From: Enterococcus columbae DSM 7374 = ATCC 51263
GTDB taxonomy: Bacteria; Bacillota; Bacilli; Lactobacillales; Enterococcaceae
NCBI RefSeq assembly: GCF_000406925.1
Contig: NZ_KE136352.1
Coordinates: 16,823 to 80,822, forward strand
Length of the DNA: 64,000 nucleotides
Reading direction: 5' to 3'
The translations under genes and the position numbers were made by a program. The notes beneath the pieces were generated by a model. That model saw only the letters and a program-made list of their open reading frames with translations, was not told where the DNA came from and ran no database searches. The first letter of the stretch is position 1; every line of letters starts with the position of its first letter. Positions 26,352 to 36,686 of this stretch are shown here, piece by piece.

Positions 26352-26982
26352 AAGGGCTGATTAACATAAAAAAATTAAGCGTAGTGCTAGTGCTAGGCTT
26401 GACTGCTGGTCTATTCCTTAGTGGCTGCAGTCCAAAAACAACGACCTCAAGCTCAAGCTCGCAAACCACACAAACTAGCAAAAAGAAAACAAAAAGCGAT
26501 ACATCAACTAAGACTAATAGCCAAGCAAGTACCAGTACGCAACTACCCAAGTAACAACCAGTCAAACGCAAGCTAGCACGCAGCAAGCAACGACTCAACC
26601 AAATCATGCAGAACAATTAGCCCAATTAAAGCAACAATATCTGAATCAAGCCAATCAGTTGGCGTAACAACTAGATACCACTCATCAACAACGATATAGT
26701 AGTGATAGCATGATGGACTTACTACAAGCAGCTGATGCAGAGTATCAACAATGGGACCAATTATTAAATCAAATTTATACTAGTCTCATGCAGCTACTCC
26801 CCACAGATAAAGCGCAACAATTAAAGCAAGAGGAAATCAACTGGATTAACGAAAAAGAAAACAAGGCAAACGCTATTTACAATCAACAAAATAATGGCTC
26901 CCTTAATCGATTAGAAGCGATGAACAGTCGAATTAGCAGTACAAAAGAGCGATGCTATGCCTTGATTCAGCAATATATGTAA
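26345..26982 (+). pseudogene. Decayed LprI/DUF1311-like lipoprotein
   Basis: The remnant encodes a lipoprotein signal with lipobox (LFLSGC), a Ser/Thr/Lys-rich linker, and a C-terminal DUF1311/LprI-like segment (LKQEEINWINEKENKANAI, ERCYALIQQYM). Three lesions are visible. The likely start codon reads ATA (26366-26368, after GAAGGG). A frameshift near 26545 leads to a stop at 26552-26554, after which the protein continues in another frame (TTQVTTSQTQAS). A nonsense TAA lies at 26665-26667. The tail from 26710 stays open. LprI-type proteins include lysozyme inhibitors, but family membership here is moderate confidence. Confidence 0.7.
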
Positions 26983-26985
26983 AAC

Positions 26986-27035
26986 AAAAGTGCAGCAAAC
27001 GATAGAAAGATTCTCTATCGTCTACTGCACTTTTT
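26986..27035. terminator. Bidirectional terminator between the lipoprotein remnant and tRNA-Thr
   Basis: AAAGTGCAG...CGATAGA pairs with TCTATCG...CTGCACTTT, flanked by A and T tracts. It serves the plus-strand remnant and the minus-strand tRNA. Confidence 0.85.
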
Positions 27036-27043
27036 AATCATGA

Positions 27044-27116
27044 TGCCAGCTGCAGGGCTCGAACCTGTGACCTACGCGTTACGAGTGCGTTGCTCTACCA
27101 ACTGAGCTAAGCTGGC
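27044..27116 (-). tRNA. tRNA-Thr (anticodon CGU)
   Basis: On the minus strand the acceptor arms GCCAGCT and AGCTGGC pair, the D arm is GCTCAGTTGGTAGAGC, the anticodon loop is CTCGTAA (anticodon CGT, reading ACG) and the T arm contains GGTTCGAGCC. CCA is not encoded. The last anticodon-stem pair appears to be an A-C mismatch. A terminator follows. Confidence 0.92.
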
Positions 27117-27189
27117 TTAAGACAATTGCTATTATATAGAAAAATAATCAATTTGTAAAGGCATTTAACTAAACAAACGTTATTTAAGA

Positions 27190-27236
27190 GACTAAAAAAG
27201 ACTCCAAAGAATCATTTAATCCCTTGAAGTCCCTTA
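27190..27236 (-). terminator. Terminator of upp
   Basis: On the minus strand GGGACTTCAAGG pairs imperfectly with CTTTGGAGTC and is followed by TTTTTT, directly after the upp stop. Confidence 0.7.
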
Positions 27237-27242
27237 TTTGAA

Positions 27243-27872
27243 TTACTTCGTTCCGAATAAACGATCGCCGGCATCTCCTAAACCTGGAACAATATAGCCG
27301 TTTTCGTTTAATTTTTCATCTAGTGAAGCTGTGTAAATATCAATATCTGGGTGTGCTTCTTGTAATGCCTTAACACCTTCTGGGGCAGCTACCAAGCATA
27401 CAAAGCGAATGTTTGAAGCCCCACGTTTTTTCAATGAATCAATTGCCATAATTGCTGAACCACCTGTCGCTAACATTGGATCAACTACAAACAATTGACG
27501 GCTATCAATATCTTCAGGTAGCTTCATAAAATATTCATGTGGTTCTAGAGTTTCTTCGTCACGATATAAGCCCACATGTCCCACTTTCGCTGCTGGAATT
27601 AATTCTAAAATACCATCCACCATTCCGATACCGGCACGTAAGATTGGCACAATCGCTACTTTCTTACCAGATAGTGTTTTTTGTGTAGTTTTGCAAATCG
27701 GTGTTTCAATTACCGTTTCCTCTAATGGCATATCACGAGATACTTCATAAGCCATCAACATAGCAATTTCGTTAACGACTTCGCGGAAGACTTTTGTTCC
27801 ACAATTTTTATCACGGATCATGGTTAATTTGTGTTGAATTAACGGATGATCAATTACTTTAAACTTACCCAT
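27243..27872 (-). CDS. upp: Uracil phosphoribosyltransferase
   Basis: A 209-residue enzyme making UMP from uracil and PRPP. The PRPP-binding loop is [15 protein letters not shown] (about residues 128-142), and the flexible and uracil-binding segments [11 protein letters not shown] and [13 protein letters not shown] are present. GAGGTGG supports ATG 27872 over the upstream GTG. It follows glyA on the same strand, as commonly in Enterococcus and Bacillus, but a terminator lies between them. Confidence 0.97.
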   Translation of the reverse strand: MGKFKVIDHPLIQHKLTMIRDKNCGTKVFREVVNEIAMLMAYEVSRDMPLEETVIETPICKTTQKTLSGKKVAIVPILRAGIGMVDGILELIPAAKVGHVGLYRDEETLEPHEYFMKLPEDIDSRQLFVVDPMLATGGSAIMAIDSLKKRGASNIRFVCLVAAPEGVKALQEAHPDIDIYTASLDEKLNENGYIVPGLGDAGDRLFGTK

Positions 27873-28020
27873 TTTCTCCACCTCATCTGGTCAAATTTTT
27901 TCTATTTTATTGTAATGCAAAGTAATGCTCGTTGCAACTAAGTTTAGTAAAAGAATTTTACTTGATGAAATTCGCTTGCACTCGAAGCATTTTCTATCTG
28001 TTAAATATCTCATCTCATAT

Positions 28021-28047
28021 AAAAAGGCAGGGATTAACCTACCTTTT
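28021..28047 (-). terminator. Terminator of glyA
   Basis: On the minus strand AAAGGTAGG pairs with CCTGCCTTT, followed by TTT. It lies just after the glyA stop, so upp expression needs read-through or its own promoter. Confidence 0.7.
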
Positions 28048-28051
28048 GATA

Positions 28052-29293
28052 TTATTCAGCATATAACGGATATTTTTCAGTTAGTTTTTTCACTTCTTGA
28101 CGAACAGCTTCCAAGACAGCTTCATCATCTTTATTCGATAATACTTGAATAATTAATTCTGCCACTTTAGCTGCGTCTTCTTCTTTAAAGCCACGGCTAG
28201 TAATTGCTGGGGTACCGATGCGAATACCACTTGTTTTGAACGGACTTAACGTTTCAAACGGAATGGAATTTTTATTTACAGTAATATTGACACTATCTAA
28301 TAATTTTTCAGCTTCCTTACCGTTTAATTCAAAACCAGTGACATCAACCAATAGCAAATGGTTATCCGTATCCCCTGAAACCAAACGAGCTTTAGGCTCA
28401 CGATTAAAGATTTCCACCATCGCCTTAGCATTGTTTAATACTTGCATGGCATAGGTTTTAAAGCTTGGATCTAAAGCTTCTTTAAAGGCCACTGCTTTAC
28501 CGGCAATCACGTGTTCTAATGGACCACCTTGGATTCCTGGGAAGATAGCCGAATTAATCTTTTTCGCTAATTCTTCATCATTTGTCAAAATCATACCGCC
28601 ACGTGGGCCACGTAAAGTTTTGTGTGTAGTCGTGGTTGTAATGTCAGCAAATGGCACTGGATTTGGATGTAAGCCAGCCGCTACTAACCCAGCAATATGT
28701 GCCATATCTACCATCAATTTAGCGCCTACTTCATCGGCGATTTCTCTAAATTTACCAAAATCAAGCGTTCTAGAATAAGCCGAAGCACCTGCTACGATTA
28801 ATTTAGGTTGATGTTTACGCGCTAAAATACGAATCACTTCATAATCGATCACTTCTGTGGTTGGATCTACGCCATAAGCTACAAAATTGTAAGTTTTCCC
28901 ACTAAAGTTAACTGGAGAACCATGAGTTAAATGGCCCCCTGCCGATAAGTCCATCCCTAAAACAGTATCTCCTGGTTCGATTAAAGCTAGATAAGCTGCC
29001 GTATTGGCTTGTGAACCAGAATGTGGTTGAACATTGACAAATTTAGCGCCAAATAATTCTTTGGCACGTTCAATCGCTAAACTCTCTACGACATCCACGA
29101 ACTCACAGCCACCATAATAACGTTTTGCAGGGTAACCTTCAGCATATTTATTTGTTAAAATACTTCCTTGGGCAGCCATTACCGCTTTTGAGACGATGTT
29201 TTCAGAAGCGATTAACTCTAAATTGTTTTGTTGTCTCGTTGCTTCTTGATCAATTGCTTCCCATAATTCTTTATCAAATGCTTTAAAATCCAA
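28052..29293 (-). CDS. glyA: Serine hydroxymethyltransferase
   Basis: A 413-residue PLP enzyme interconverting serine and glycine with tetrahydrofolate. Visible are [26 protein letters not shown], the PLP-lysine motif [14 protein letters not shown] (Lys about 226) and [11 protein letters not shown]. The start appears to be TTG 29293 ([11 protein letters not shown]). GGGGTG lies at the correct distance, the family N-terminus begins here, and an upstream ATG would add 14 unlikely residues. A TTG start may keep translation modest. Confidence 0.96.
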   Translation of the reverse strand: MDFKAFDKELWEAIDQEATRQQNNLELIASENIVSKAVMAAQGSILTNKYAEGYPAKRYYGGCEFVDVVESLAIERAKELFGAKFVNVQPHSGSQANTAAYLALIEPGDTVLGMDLSAGGHLTHGSPVNFSGKTYNFVAYGVDPTTEVIDYEVIRILARKHQPKLIVAGASAYSRTLDFGKFREIADEVGAKLMVDMAHIAGLVAAGLHPNPVPFADITTTTTHKTLRGPRGGMILTNDEELAKKINSAIFPGIQGGPLEHVIAGKAVAFKEALDPSFKTYAMQVLNNAKAMVEIFNREPKARLVSGDTDNHLLLVDVTGFELNGKEAEKLLDSVNITVNKNSIPFETLSPFKTSGIRIGTPAITSRGFKEEDAAKVAELIIQVLSNKDDEAVLEAVRQEVKKLTEKYPLYAE

Positions 29294-29569
29294 GAATGAA
29301 CACCCCTTATTTTTCAGTTGTTTGTATTTTAGCATATTTCCGAATGAAAATCATTAGATTTAGTTTATTGTATGGAAAAAACTAAAATCAGCCACACTAT
29401 ATCAATATAAATGACTTTCGAAAATATTTCCACAGCATACAATAACTATAACGTTAAATATATAATTTTTTCACATTTTGGTATATATATTATTTTATAA
29501 ACGCCGATATCTATAGATGGATCTTTTTATTCTATCCTATTCAAATCTATTATTCTTGGAGTGAATTTA

Positions 29570-30436
29570 ATGAAGAATTTAACAAAAAAACTTTGTATTT
29601 TTATATTTACCATTTTTATTCCTTTTATTTTTTCAACGAATGTTCACGCACAAAGTACTGACAGACCAACTATTACTATTCAATACTATGGAGAAGGAAA
29701 CATTCAGGTAAGAGAACATAAACAATTTTCTTTTGATCGAGGTCAATATTATGATTTAACCGAATTTGCTTATCCAACAGCCCTTAGTATTTTTGAAAAT
29801 ATAGAAACACCTATTGAATCAATTAGCAAAGGAGTATTTGATGAAGATAACAATAAACAAATAGAATCTCTACATGGTGGCCCTAATGACATTGAAAAAC
29901 TATTTAAAGGAGTTATCTATACTAATCAGATAATCAATGTATATTACGTGGTCCCAAGTACAAATCCCTCTTATACTCTTCCTGATAACACTGAGGATAC
30001 ACCAAATTCATCTGTAATGAGAACTTTTCTGTTTCGATTATATAATAAATATACAGGAGAACATTTTTATACATTAGATTCTTCTGAAAAAGATCATCTG
30101 ATTTCAGTAGGATGGAATGATGAAAATATTGGTTGGTATCCACCTATCGAAGGAAATAGCGTGTACAGATTATATAACCCTTATTCTGGAGAGCATTTCT
30201 ACACAATAAGTAAAGATGAATATTCTCACTTAGGAAAAATAGGATGGAAACAAGAAGGTGTTGCATTTTATTCACTAAATAAAGAACATCAAGATGCACA
30301 ACCAATATATAGATTATATAATCCTTATGCCAAAAATGTTGGCTCACATCATTTCACAACATCATCTTCTGAACGCGATTACTTAATAACACAAGGGTGG
30401 AAAGATGAAGGTATCGCATTTTACGGATGTAATTAG
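29570..30436 (+). CDS. Secreted protein with three C-terminal DUF5648 repeats
   Basis: A 288-residue exported protein. Residues 1-28 form a signal peptide ending in VHAQ. Residues about 35-125 are an unrecognised N-terminal domain. Residues about 140-288 contain three DUF5648 repeats (FRLYNKYTGEHFYT, YRLYNPYSGEHFYT, YRLYNPYAK), as in the CAP protein at 21841. The gene is more AT-rich than its neighbours and is the only plus-strand gene among a minus-strand housekeeping block, which suggests insertion or transfer. GGAG precedes ATG 29570. Repeats of this kind occur on cell-wall proteins and may bind glycans; no enzyme domain is seen. Confidence 0.8.
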   Translation: MKNLTKKLCIFIFTIFIPFIFSTNVHAQSTDRPTITIQYYGEGNIQVREHKQFSFDRGQYYDLTEFAYPTALSIFENIETPIESISKGVFDEDNNKQIESLHGGPNDIEKLFKGVIYTNQIINVYYVVPSTNPSYTLPDNTEDTPNSSVMRTFLFRLYNKYTGEHFYTLDSSEKDHLISVGWNDENIGWYPPIEGNSVYRLYNPYSGEHFYTISKDEYSHLGKIGWKQEGVAFYSLNKEHQDAQPIYRLYNPYAKNVGSHHFTTSSSERDYLITQGWKDEGIAFYGCN

Positions 30437-30567
30437 CTATATTACGTCATAATAAATATACTTGAAAAAATAGGATGGAATTTATAGATTTAAGATCCAA
30501 ATCTGACGTAGTATTATTAATTTATTCAAATTTAGATACTACACTAAAATGAAATAGCTCTAATTGA

Positions 30568-30616
30568 AACGAATATATATCAACCAAATTTTATTAGCGA
30601 TTGATATATATTCGTT
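30568..30616. terminator. Long inverted repeat between convergent genes
   Basis: AACGAATATATATCAA pairs with TTGATATATATTCGTT around a 17-base loop. It lies between the DUF5648 gene and the ABC permease gene, which converge. The T-run is poor, so it is a terminator-like structure rather than a clear terminator. Confidence 0.5.
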
Positions 30617-30658
30617 CTCTCATATTAACTTTCAACAACACAGGTTTTATTAAATTCC

Positions 30659-32149
30659 CTAATATTTTTTTAATAATTTTTGCTGAACCAAAAAGGCTTT
30701 GGCCACAGTTGCTGGTGATTTTTTCAACACATCTACTTGATAATTCATCTGCTGCATTTCTTCTTCGGTAATCTTGCCAGCTAGTTGATTCAAAATGGCT
30801 TTTAATTCCGGATATTTTTTCAGCGTCGCTTCACGAATCAATGGTGCTCCTTGATAAGGTGGAAATAGCTGACGATCATCTTTTAATACCACTAAATCAT
30901 AGCGTTTGATACCACTGTCAGTTGAATAAACATCGGCAATCTGGATACTTCCTTGATTTAAGGCTTGATAACGTAAAGCTGGTTCCATCGTTTTGACTTG
31001 TAAGGATAACTGATATTTTTCCTTAAGACCAAGATTTCCATCTTTGCGCTGATTAAATTCCAAAGTAAAACCTGCCACTGCTTGATTGGCGACTTTTTGC
31101 AAGTCACTAATCTTTTGCAAATGATACTTTTCAGCATAAGCTTTAGGTACTGCCAAGGCATAGGTATTTTGATAAGCCATTGGTTCTAAATAAATCAAAT
31201 GATCTTGTTGGTAAATCCCTTTTTTCGCTTGATTAAAAACAACTTTGGGATCCGTTGAGGCTGAGGGCACTTGTTTTAATAAAGTACTAGTAATCGTACC
31301 GGTAAATTCCGGATAAAGATCAATCGAGCCTTTTTTCAACGCTTGATATAAAAAACTTGTTTTCCCTAAATTTTCTTTTAATTCAACATGAATATCTGAT
31401 TGCTCTTCAATTAAGAGTTTATACATATGGATTAAAATATTGGGTTCTGCTCCTAATTTTCCCGCAATCACAATCGTTGGCTCTTTCTTAGCGTTACTTG
31501 TAAAAGGGACAAAAGTCAGGCCGGTAATGACAATGATACTTGTAAAAACGATTAGAATTTGCTTTAGTTTTAAACGTTGTAACCACTGAAGTAAAAAACT
31601 AAATAAAATTGCTAAACCAGCCGAAGCTATCGCCCCAATAAAGATAAGTTGATTATCTTGTCGATCAATCCCTAATAAAATATACGTTCCTAAACCACCG
31701 GCTCCTATTAAAGCCGCAAGTGTAGCTGTTCCAATAATCATGATTGCCGAAGTACGCACGCCTGATAAAATCATCGGTAAAGCTAGGGGTAATGATAGTT
31801 TTTTTAGTCGTTCCCAGCGATTCATCCCAAAAGCTTGTGCCGCTTCTTCTAAGGCGGGATCAACACTAGCTAAACCAACTAAAGTATTTTGTAAAATGGG
31901 AAATAAACCGTAAATAATTAAGGCAACTAATGCCGGAGTGAAGCCGATTCCCATAAACGGAATAAATAAGCCAAGTAAAGCTAAAGAAGGAATGGTCTGC
32001 ATAATTCCGGTAATTTGTAAAATTACATTCACGATTTTTTTGAAAGGTTGTAAAAGTAAAGCTAAGCCTATTGCTAAAATGCTTGCGATAAGCAAAGCAC
32101 TCAGCGAAAGTTGAAGATGCTGAAAAATTGCCTGAAAAATATTAGGCAT
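30659..32149 (-). CDS. Osmolyte/choline-type ABC transporter, fused permease and substrate-binding protein
   Basis: A 496-residue OpuC/ProWX-like fusion. Residues 1 to about 205 are a permease with six membrane segments and the loop [21 protein letters not shown]. Residues about 225-495 are an OpuAC-type binding domain ([38 protein letters not shown]). The family imports quaternary amines such as choline, carnitine or glycine betaine; the exact substrate is not visible. ATG 32149 overlaps the stop of the ATPase gene by 8 bases, so translation is coupled. A GTG at 32158 is an alternative start. Confidence 0.88.
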   Translation of the reverse strand: MPNIFQAIFQHLQLSLSALLIASILAIGLALLLQPFKKIVNVILQITGIMQTIPSLALLGLFIPFMGIGFTPALVALIIYGLFPILQNTLVGLASVDPALEEAAQAFGMNRWERLKKLSLPLALPMILSGVRTSAIMIIGTATLAALIGAGGLGTYILLGIDRQDNQLIFIGAIASAGLAILFSFLLQWLQRLKLKQILIVFTSIIVITGLTFVPFTSNAKKEPTIVIAGKLGAEPNILIHMYKLLIEEQSDIHVELKENLGKTSFLYQALKKGSIDLYPEFTGTITSTLLKQVPSASTDPKVVFNQAKKGIYQQDHLIYLEPMAYQNTYALAVPKAYAEKYHLQKISDLQKVANQAVAGFTLEFNQRKDGNLGLKEKYQLSLQVKTMEPALRYQALNQGSIQIADVYSTDSGIKRYDLVVLKDDRQLFPPYQGAPLIREATLKKYPELKAILNQLAGKITEEEMQQMNYQVDVLKKSPATVAKAFLVQQKLLKKY

Positions 32150-32873
32150 GTGCCTCACTTCCTTTCAAAAATTGTGAAATAAACTCAGTTTGAGGATTAC
32201 TTTGAATCACTTGTGGACTAGCAAATTGCACAATGCGACCTTGTTGCAAGACAGCGATTCGATCTGCTAACTTTAAGGCTTCATCCATATCATGAGTTAC
32301 AAACAAAATCGTTAAATTGAGTTCTTTTTGTAATTGTTTAAGCAACTCTTGTAATTGTTGACGGCTCAAAGGATCTAATGCACTAAAAGGCTCATCCATT
32401 AATAAGATTTTTGGTTGGGTGATTAACGCCCGAACAATGCCAATTCGTTGCTGTTGCCCGCCAGATAATTCTTTAGGGTAGCGATGGAGAACTTCCTTAG
32501 GATTAAGACCCACTTTTTTAAGCCATTCATCAGCTAGTTGTGGCCAATTTTCTTTAGGGATTTTTTTTAATTCAGGAATAAGCATGATATTTTCATAAAC
32601 TGTCATATGCGGAAATAAAGCAATTTGTTGAATCACATAACCCATTTGTAAACGCAACGTGCGGATAGCTTGCATTGTTATATCTTGACCATCTAGTAAA
32701 ATCAAGCCTTGATCTGGTGTGATTAACCGATTGACCATTTTTAGTAAGGTTGTTTTGCCACTGCCACTAGGTCCTACCAAACAAATGAATTCACCTGTAT
32801 TTATTTTTAACGATATATCTTGAAGGATCATTCTTGATTCATATAATTTATTCACCTGCTGAAATTCAATCAT
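32142..32873 (-). CDS. Osmolyte/choline-type ABC transporter ATP-binding protein
   Basis: A 243-residue ATPase of the OpuA/OpuC class. Walker A is GPSGSGKTT (about residues 34-42), the signature LSGGQQQR, Walker [15 protein letters not shown] and the H-loop FVTHDMDEA. It lacks the C-terminal CBS pair that senses ionic strength in OpuA. First gene of the two-gene operon. AAAGGAG precedes ATG 32873. Confidence 0.92.
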   Translation of the reverse strand: MIEFQQVNKLYESRMILQDISLKINTGEFICLVGPSGSGKTTLLKMVNRLITPDQGLILLDGQDITMQAIRTLRLQMGYVIQQIALFPHMTVYENIMLIPELKKIPKENWPQLADEWLKKVGLNPKEVLHRYPKELSGGQQQRIGIVRALITQPKILLMDEPFSALDPLSRQQLQELLKQLQKELNLTILFVTHDMDEALKLADRIAVLQQGRIVQFASPQVIQSNPQTEFISQFLKGSEAHA

Positions 32874-32943
32874 TATTATGCTCCTTTATCTACTTTAATT
32901 TGCTAATTATCGATATAGCTTACAGTATACGAGTTAATCCTAT

Positions 32944-32960
32944 GTAAATAAAATATTTAC
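32944..32960. promoter_or_regulatory. AT-rich palindrome upstream of the osmolyte ABC operon
   Basis: GTAAATA-AAA-TATTTAC is a perfect 7-bp inverted repeat about 70 bases upstream of the ATPase start and between it and the MarR-type gene. It could be the operator of that regulator. Confidence 0.4.
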
Positions 32961-33000
32961 ACTTTCACTCGCTTTATTTTATTTATTCATTGACTATTTT

Positions 33001-33456
33001 TTATTGATGAATCGACTTATTTTCTAATGCAGCTTGTAAATTATCTTTTATTCGTTCAAGATAATGCTCAAATTCTTGAATTTCATGGTCATTAAATCCT
33101 TGATAAAAAATATTCGCCAATATCTGACTAACTTCTTCACCAAGATTGCATTGATTAACACCTAGTTGAGTAAGTGTATATTGTTTTTTTCGTGAATCAA
33201 TTACATCTTGATGACTACTGATTAAGCCTTGTGCTTCCAGGCGTTTCAACATCGCACTTAAAGTTGTTTTGGACAAACCGGTTACTTTAGTTAATTCGAC
33301 CGCTGATAAAGGTTGAACATCCCTTAAACACGATAAAATTTTTCCTTGTTCGGCATTGTATATGATATCTTTTCGCTCAGATAATAAGCGATTGAATAAT
33401 CTACCATTGTACAGCTTAATCAAATGGTTTAAATGACCCCCATACTTTGATTTCAA
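33001..33456 (-). CDS. MarR-family regulator next to the osmolyte transporter
   Basis: A 151-residue winged helix-turn-helix protein. Recognition region: AVELTKVTGLSKTTLSAMLKR; wing: DVIDSRKKQYTLTQLG. The frame extends to ATG 33495, but that ATG lacks a binding site and overlaps the predicted -10 and a palindrome, whereas TTG 33456 has AGGTGG upstream and is preferred. It lies 127 bases upstream of the ABC operon on the same strand and probably controls it, as GbsR/OpuAR-type MarR proteins do for glycine-betaine systems. Inference from position. Confidence 0.78.
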   Translation of the reverse strand: MKSKYGGHLNHLIKLYNGRLFNRLLSERKDIIYNAEQGKILSCLRDVQPLSAVELTKVTGLSKTTLSAMLKRLEAQGLISSHQDVIDSRKKQYTLTQLGVNQCNLGEEVSQILANIFYQGFNDHEIQEFEHYLERIKDNLQAALENKSIHQ

Positions 33457-33478
33457 TTCTCTTCCACCTCGCAAAATT

Positions 33479-33523
33479 GTTTTATATAAAACCATTTTAG
33501 TACTATATAAAACTTTTTTTCAA
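33479..33523 (-). promoter_or_regulatory. Promoter of the MarR gene overlapped by palindromic operators
   Basis: On the minus strand TTGAAA (33518-33523), an 18-bp spacer and TAAAAT (33494-33499) form a good promoter. A perfect palindrome GTTTTATATAAAAC (33479-33492) lies at the expected transcription start, and a related AGTTTTATATAGTACT (33499-33514) fills the spacer. The layout suggests autorepression. Confidence 0.65.
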
Positions 33524-33631
33524 CTATTATGCTGCATACAAAAAAACGTAATTAAATGAACGCTTTTTATAGCTATTCATTCAATTACGTCAGGAAAAAT
33601 GATATAAAATGATAAATCAATCCATTTACGC

Positions 33632-34648
33632 TTAATATATTTTTTGGGCAGCGGCTTTTTTTAGACGATTCATATAGGCCATTCCTAACCCTTTATTTTC
33701 AAAAGTGACTACTAAAATTAAATCTAACTTAGGACTTTGTTCATCTAATTGACGTAAGCCTGAAAACAAGCCCTTAGCTGCGGATTGAACTTTTTCATCC
33801 TCATAAGCAAAACAAGTTTGCACTTGATCTTTGATTAAAGCGATTTGACTTGGGGTCGCCATCACGCCAAGACGGTAATTTTCTTTACCAAAGTGTCTTA
33901 CTGCATGAAGTAAATCTTTAGGAGCAACCATCATCACTGGGGTATCCGGTGAATAGTGCTTATATTTCATTCCCGGAGCTTTCGGCGTTTCGCTTTCTTT
34001 TACTAGATGTTGATCAATTAACACTTCTAGCCCTAAAGTTGCTTCTAACATTTCTTTGGTAATTGCACCAGGACGTAAAATCATTGGCGGTAAATTAGGA
34101 TTACTTAAATCTAAGACGGTGGATTCCACACCTATTTGGCTTTGGCCACCTTCTACAATGCCTTTAATTTTCCCTTTTAAATCATGATAGACATGCGCAC
34201 TACTTGTCGGACTAGGCTTGCCTGAAGTATTGGCACTTGGACCGACTAAAGGTAGTTGGGCTTGCCGTAATAACTCTAAAGTAACGGGATGATTAGGCAT
34301 CCGAAAAGCCGCCGTTGATAAGCCGCCTGTAACGACTTTAGGCAAACTTTCTGGTTTAATTTCAAAAATTAAAGTGAGTGGCCCTGGCCAAAATTGCTCA
34401 ACAATTTTTTCAGCTAGTGGATGTTTGGTTTGAATAAAAGGCTTCACCTGATCAAAATCATAAACATGGACGATTAGTGGATTATCACTTGGTCGTCCTT
34501 TAACTGCAAATACTTTCTTGACTGCACTTTCATCTAATGCATTTGCCCCTAAGCCATAAACAGTTTCAGTCGGAAAAGACACCACTTCTCCTTGTTTTAA
34601 AGCTTCAACTGCTTGCTCTAATTGTTGGTCAAATATTATTGTTTCCAC
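33632..34648 (-). CDS. Threonylcarbamoyl-AMP synthase (Sua5/YwlC type)
   Basis: A 338-residue Sua5 protein that makes threonylcarbamoyl-AMP for the t6A37 tRNA modification. The YrdC core spans about residues 10-200 (FPTETVYGLGANA, KGRPSDNPLIVH, PGPLTLIF, GPSANTSGKPSPT). A C-terminal Sua5 domain (about 245-335) follows a linker with SETPKAPGMKYKHYSP, typical of the long form. It lies downstream of prmC in the tdk-prfA-prmC-sua5 order conserved in Enterococcus and Bacillus relatives, but a gap of about 95 bases separates it from prmC. Confidence 0.94.
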   Translation of the reverse strand: METIIFDQQLEQAVEALKQGEVVSFPTETVYGLGANALDESAVKKVFAVKGRPSDNPLIVHVYDFDQVKPFIQTKHPLAEKIVEQFWPGPLTLIFEIKPESLPKVVTGGLSTAAFRMPNHPVTLELLRQAQLPLVGPSANTSGKPSPTSSAHVYHDLKGKIKGIVEGGQSQIGVESTVLDLSNPNLPPMILRPGAITKEMLEATLGLEVLIDQHLVKESETPKAPGMKYKHYSPDTPVMMVAPKDLLHAVRHFGKENYRLGVMATPSQIALIKDQVQTCFAYEDEKVQSAAKGLFSGLRQLDEQSPKLDLILVVTFENKGLGMAYMNRLKKAAAQKIY

Positions 34649-34744
34649 AGGTTATCCACATCCTTTAATTCATTTTATTTTGATTTATACACATTTTTTT
34701 GTTTTTTTCCACAATTTGTGGATAAGTTTTCCACTTTTTCCCCA

Positions 34745-35578
34745 TTATTGCACGATAATCATGCGATCTTGTCCAGATAAGTCTTGATAAATGCCTACTT
34801 GTTTGGTAGGAAAAGCTTCTTGGAAGATTTTTTGTACTGCTTGACCTTGTTGAAACCCAATCTCTAAAAAGATTTTTCCATTAGTAGTTAATTTTTCTTT
34901 AGCTTGCTCAGCGATTTTTTCATAAATAGCCAAGCCTTGTTTTTCAGCAAATAAAGCCATTTTGGGTTCAAATTCACGGACACTTTGATCCATGAATTGC
35001 CATTCATCGACACTAATATAAGGTGGATTAGAGACAATCACCTCAAACTGTTCCCCCACTTCACTTAGACAATCACTATGATAAAACTGAATCGTGGTTT
35101 GGAGCTTTTCAGCATTCTCCTTGGCAACAGCTAAGGCTTTTAAAGATAGATCAACCGCACTGATTTGCCAATTAGGTCGTTCTTTTTTTAACGTCAGGGC
35201 AATTGCTCCGGTTCCTGTCCCAATATCAACTAGCTTTATTGCTCGGTCATTGGGGATAAGCTGTAAACATTTTTCGACCAGTTCCTCGGTTTCTGGGCGA
35301 GGAATTAAGGTATCTTCCGTCACTTTGAACTGATAACCATAAAATTCGGCAAATCCCAATAAATATTGTGGAGGATAATGCGTTGCTAATTTGGCAAGAT
35401 CAGCTTGAATTTGCTCATAAGCTTGGTTTGAAATCGGCTCATTCATATGTAAGAGCCATTGCGTCTTATTCCAGCCCATCCGTGCTAAAAAGACGTATTC
35501 AATCGCTTTACCTTCTACCTGTTTTTCTTCTAAAAAAGAAGAAGCCCACTGTAGGACTTCTCGATAAGTTTTAGCCAT
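34745..35578 (-). CDS. prmC: Peptide chain release factor N5-glutamine methyltransferase
   Basis: A 277-residue PrmC/HemK that methylates the GGQ glutamine of release factors. The SAM site is [14 protein letters not shown] (about residues 117-130) and the catalytic NPPY motif is VSNPPYIS (about 189-196). The N-terminal helical domain ([23 protein letters not shown]) matches the family. It overlaps the end of prfA, its substrate gene, by 8 bases, so translation is coupled. Confidence 0.96.
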   Translation of the reverse strand: MAKTYREVLQWASSFLEEKQVEGKAIEYVFLARMGWNKTQWLLHMNEPISNQAYEQIQADLAKLATHYPPQYLLGFAEFYGYQFKVTEDTLIPRPETEELVEKCLQLIPNDRAIKLVDIGTGTGAIALTLKKERPNWQISAVDLSLKALAVAKENAEKLQTTIQFYHSDCLSEVGEQFEVIVSNPPYISVDEWQFMDQSVREFEPKMALFAEKQGLAIYEKIAEQAKEKLTTNGKIFLEIGFQQGQAVQKIFQEAFPTKQVGIYQDLSGQDRMIIVQ

Positions 35579-36644
35579 TTTGTAACTCTTCTAGTTTTGA
35601 AGTTTGATCATAAACGATTAAAGCATCGATCACTTCATCTAATTTTCCAGATAAAATTTGGTCTAATTTTTGGATGGTTAAACCAATTCGATGGTCTGTT
35701 ACACGATTTTGTGGGAAGTTATACGTACGAATCCGTTCTGAACGATCTCCAGTACCAACTGCTGATTTACGGTTGGCATCATATTCGCTACGAGCTTCTT
35801 GTTGAATTTGATCGTACACTCTTGCGCGTAAGACCTTCATCGCTTTTTCGCGGTTTTTCAACTGTGAACGCTCATCTTGCATAGCAACCACAATTCCAGT
35901 CGGTAAGTGCGTCAAACGAACGGCAGAAGCAGTCTTGTTGACGTGCTGACCACCAGCACCTGAGGCATGGTAGATATCGGTACGAATATCTTTTTCATCA
36001 ATTTCTACTTCGACTTCTTCAGCTTCTGGCATAACGACCACTGTCGCTGTTGAGGTATGAATCCGACCTTGTGATTCAGTTGATGGGACACGTTGCACAC
36101 GATGCGCACCAGATTCATATTTTAATTTAGAAAAGACATTATCTCCAGTAATCATCATGATGACTTCTTTGTAGCCACCAATTCCAGTAATGTTAGCGTC
36201 CATTACTTCAACCTTCCAGCCTTGTGATTCGGCATAGCGTTGATACATATTGAATAAATCACCGGCAAACAAGGCAGCTTCATCCCCACCAGCAGCTCCA
36301 CGAATTTCCATGATAATGTTTTTATCATCATTTGGATCTTTTGGTAATAATAAAATTTTAATTTGGCCTTCTAGGACTTCTTTTTCCTTTTTCAAGTCAG
36401 ATAACTCTTCTTTAGCCAACTCCGTCATTTCAGGATCTAGATTTTCAGCGAGCATTTCTTCAGCATCTTTAATTCCTTGAACGACTTCTTTATAGCGGCG
36501 GTAGGTTTCAACGGTTTCTCTTGTATTGGCTTCTTCCTTTGATAAGGCCATGAAGCGCTTCGTATCGGCAATTACTTCAGGGTCACTTAGTAGTTCTCCT
36601 AATTCTTCGTAACGGTCTTCAATTGCTTGTAACTGATCGTACAT
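35571..36644 (-). CDS. prfA: Peptide chain release factor 1
   Basis: A 357-residue RF1 that reads UAA and UAG. The peptidyl-tRNA hydrolysis motif is [15 protein letters not shown] (GGQ about residues 230-232). The codon-recognition segment is [14 protein letters not shown], with PST where the commonest form is PAT. Domain 1 is helical ([12 protein letters not shown]). AAAGGAAG precedes ATG 36644. It follows tdk by about 40 bases and overlaps prmC. Confidence 0.97.
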   Translation of the reverse strand: MYDQLQAIEDRYEELGELLSDPEVIADTKRFMALSKEEANTRETVETYRRYKEVVQGIKDAEEMLAENLDPEMTELAKEELSDLKKEKEVLEGQIKILLLPKDPNDDKNIIMEIRGAAGGDEAALFAGDLFNMYQRYAESQGWKVEVMDANITGIGGYKEVIMMITGDNVFSKLKYESGAHRVQRVPSTESQGRIHTSTATVVVMPEAEEVEVEIDEKDIRTDIYHASGAGGQHVNKTASAVRLTHLPTGIVVAMQDERSQLKNREKAMKVLRARVYDQIQQEARSEYDANRKSAVGTGDRSERIRTYNFPQNRVTDHRIGLTIQKLDQILSGKLDEVIDALIVYDQTSKLEELQNG

Positions 36645-36686
36645 TGCTTACTTCCTTTCTTTGATATTTGATGAATCAATTTAGCC

